A stretch of 5,092 nucleotides of DNA from Spirochaetaceae bacterium (GTDB lineage Bacteria > Spirochaetota > Spirochaetia > Treponematales > Breznakiellaceae), in NCBI GenBank assembly GCA_031284085.1, contig JAITAM010000212.1, positions 1 through 5,092 of the forward strand, written 5' to 3'. Position numbers and translations under genes: made by a program. Below, in pieces: positions 5,092 through 5,092 of this stretch (positions are counted from its first letter, which is position 1; every line of letters starts with the position of its first letter). The notes below the pieces were generated by a model. It was not told where the DNA came from, did not search any database, and was given only the letters and a program-made list of their open reading frames with translations.

Positions 5092-5092
5092 G

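Overview
The window looks like a stretch of spirochaete chromosome, most likely an oral Treponema with moderate GC. I infer this from the style of the proteins (a long TPR protein, a RlmN with a treponeme-like architecture, a lineage-specific small protein ending in EYNALLK) and from base composition. No rRNA or other marker is present to prove it. No CRISPR array, insertion sequence, tRNA or rRNA was recognised.

Left part (1-705). The window opens inside the 3' end of a plus-strand gene (stop at 181-183) whose tail has a Ser/Gly-rich repeat like those of DUF4097-type adhesins and which carries a run of seven G. Next comes a block of 84-bp tandem repeats: four full units at an exact period, plus degenerate partial units at both ends. 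On the minus strand the block is one reading frame of 171 codons (ATG at 663 to TGA at 151) broken by a single TAA at codon 11. I read it as a decayed or switched-off gene for a protein of 28-residue Ala/Ser/Lys-rich repeats.

Middle (657-2019). A good sigma-70-like promoter (657-686) drives a 437-residue plus-strand protein with the PlsC/LPLAT acyltransferase motifs and a long C-terminal half of unknown role. It would act on membrane glycerolipids.

Right part (2032-4838, minus strand). Three genes run in the same direction: a ten-repeat TPR scaffold protein, the radical-SAM rRNA/tRNA methyltransferase RlmN, and a small protein of unknown function. Their spacers are about 50 bases and each holds an inverted repeat, so they probably share transcripts, with attenuation or translational control at the junctions. 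The last gene converges on the acyltransferase gene with only 12 bases between the stops. The TPR gene has a long leader in which a strong Shine-Dalgarno match is separated from the ATG by two adjoining hairpins. The last 100 bases may hold the end of one more minus-strand gene.

No complete new defence or mobile system is visible. The most unusual elements are the broken repeat gene, the folded TPR leader and the hairpin occupying the place of a ribosome-binding site at rlmN.
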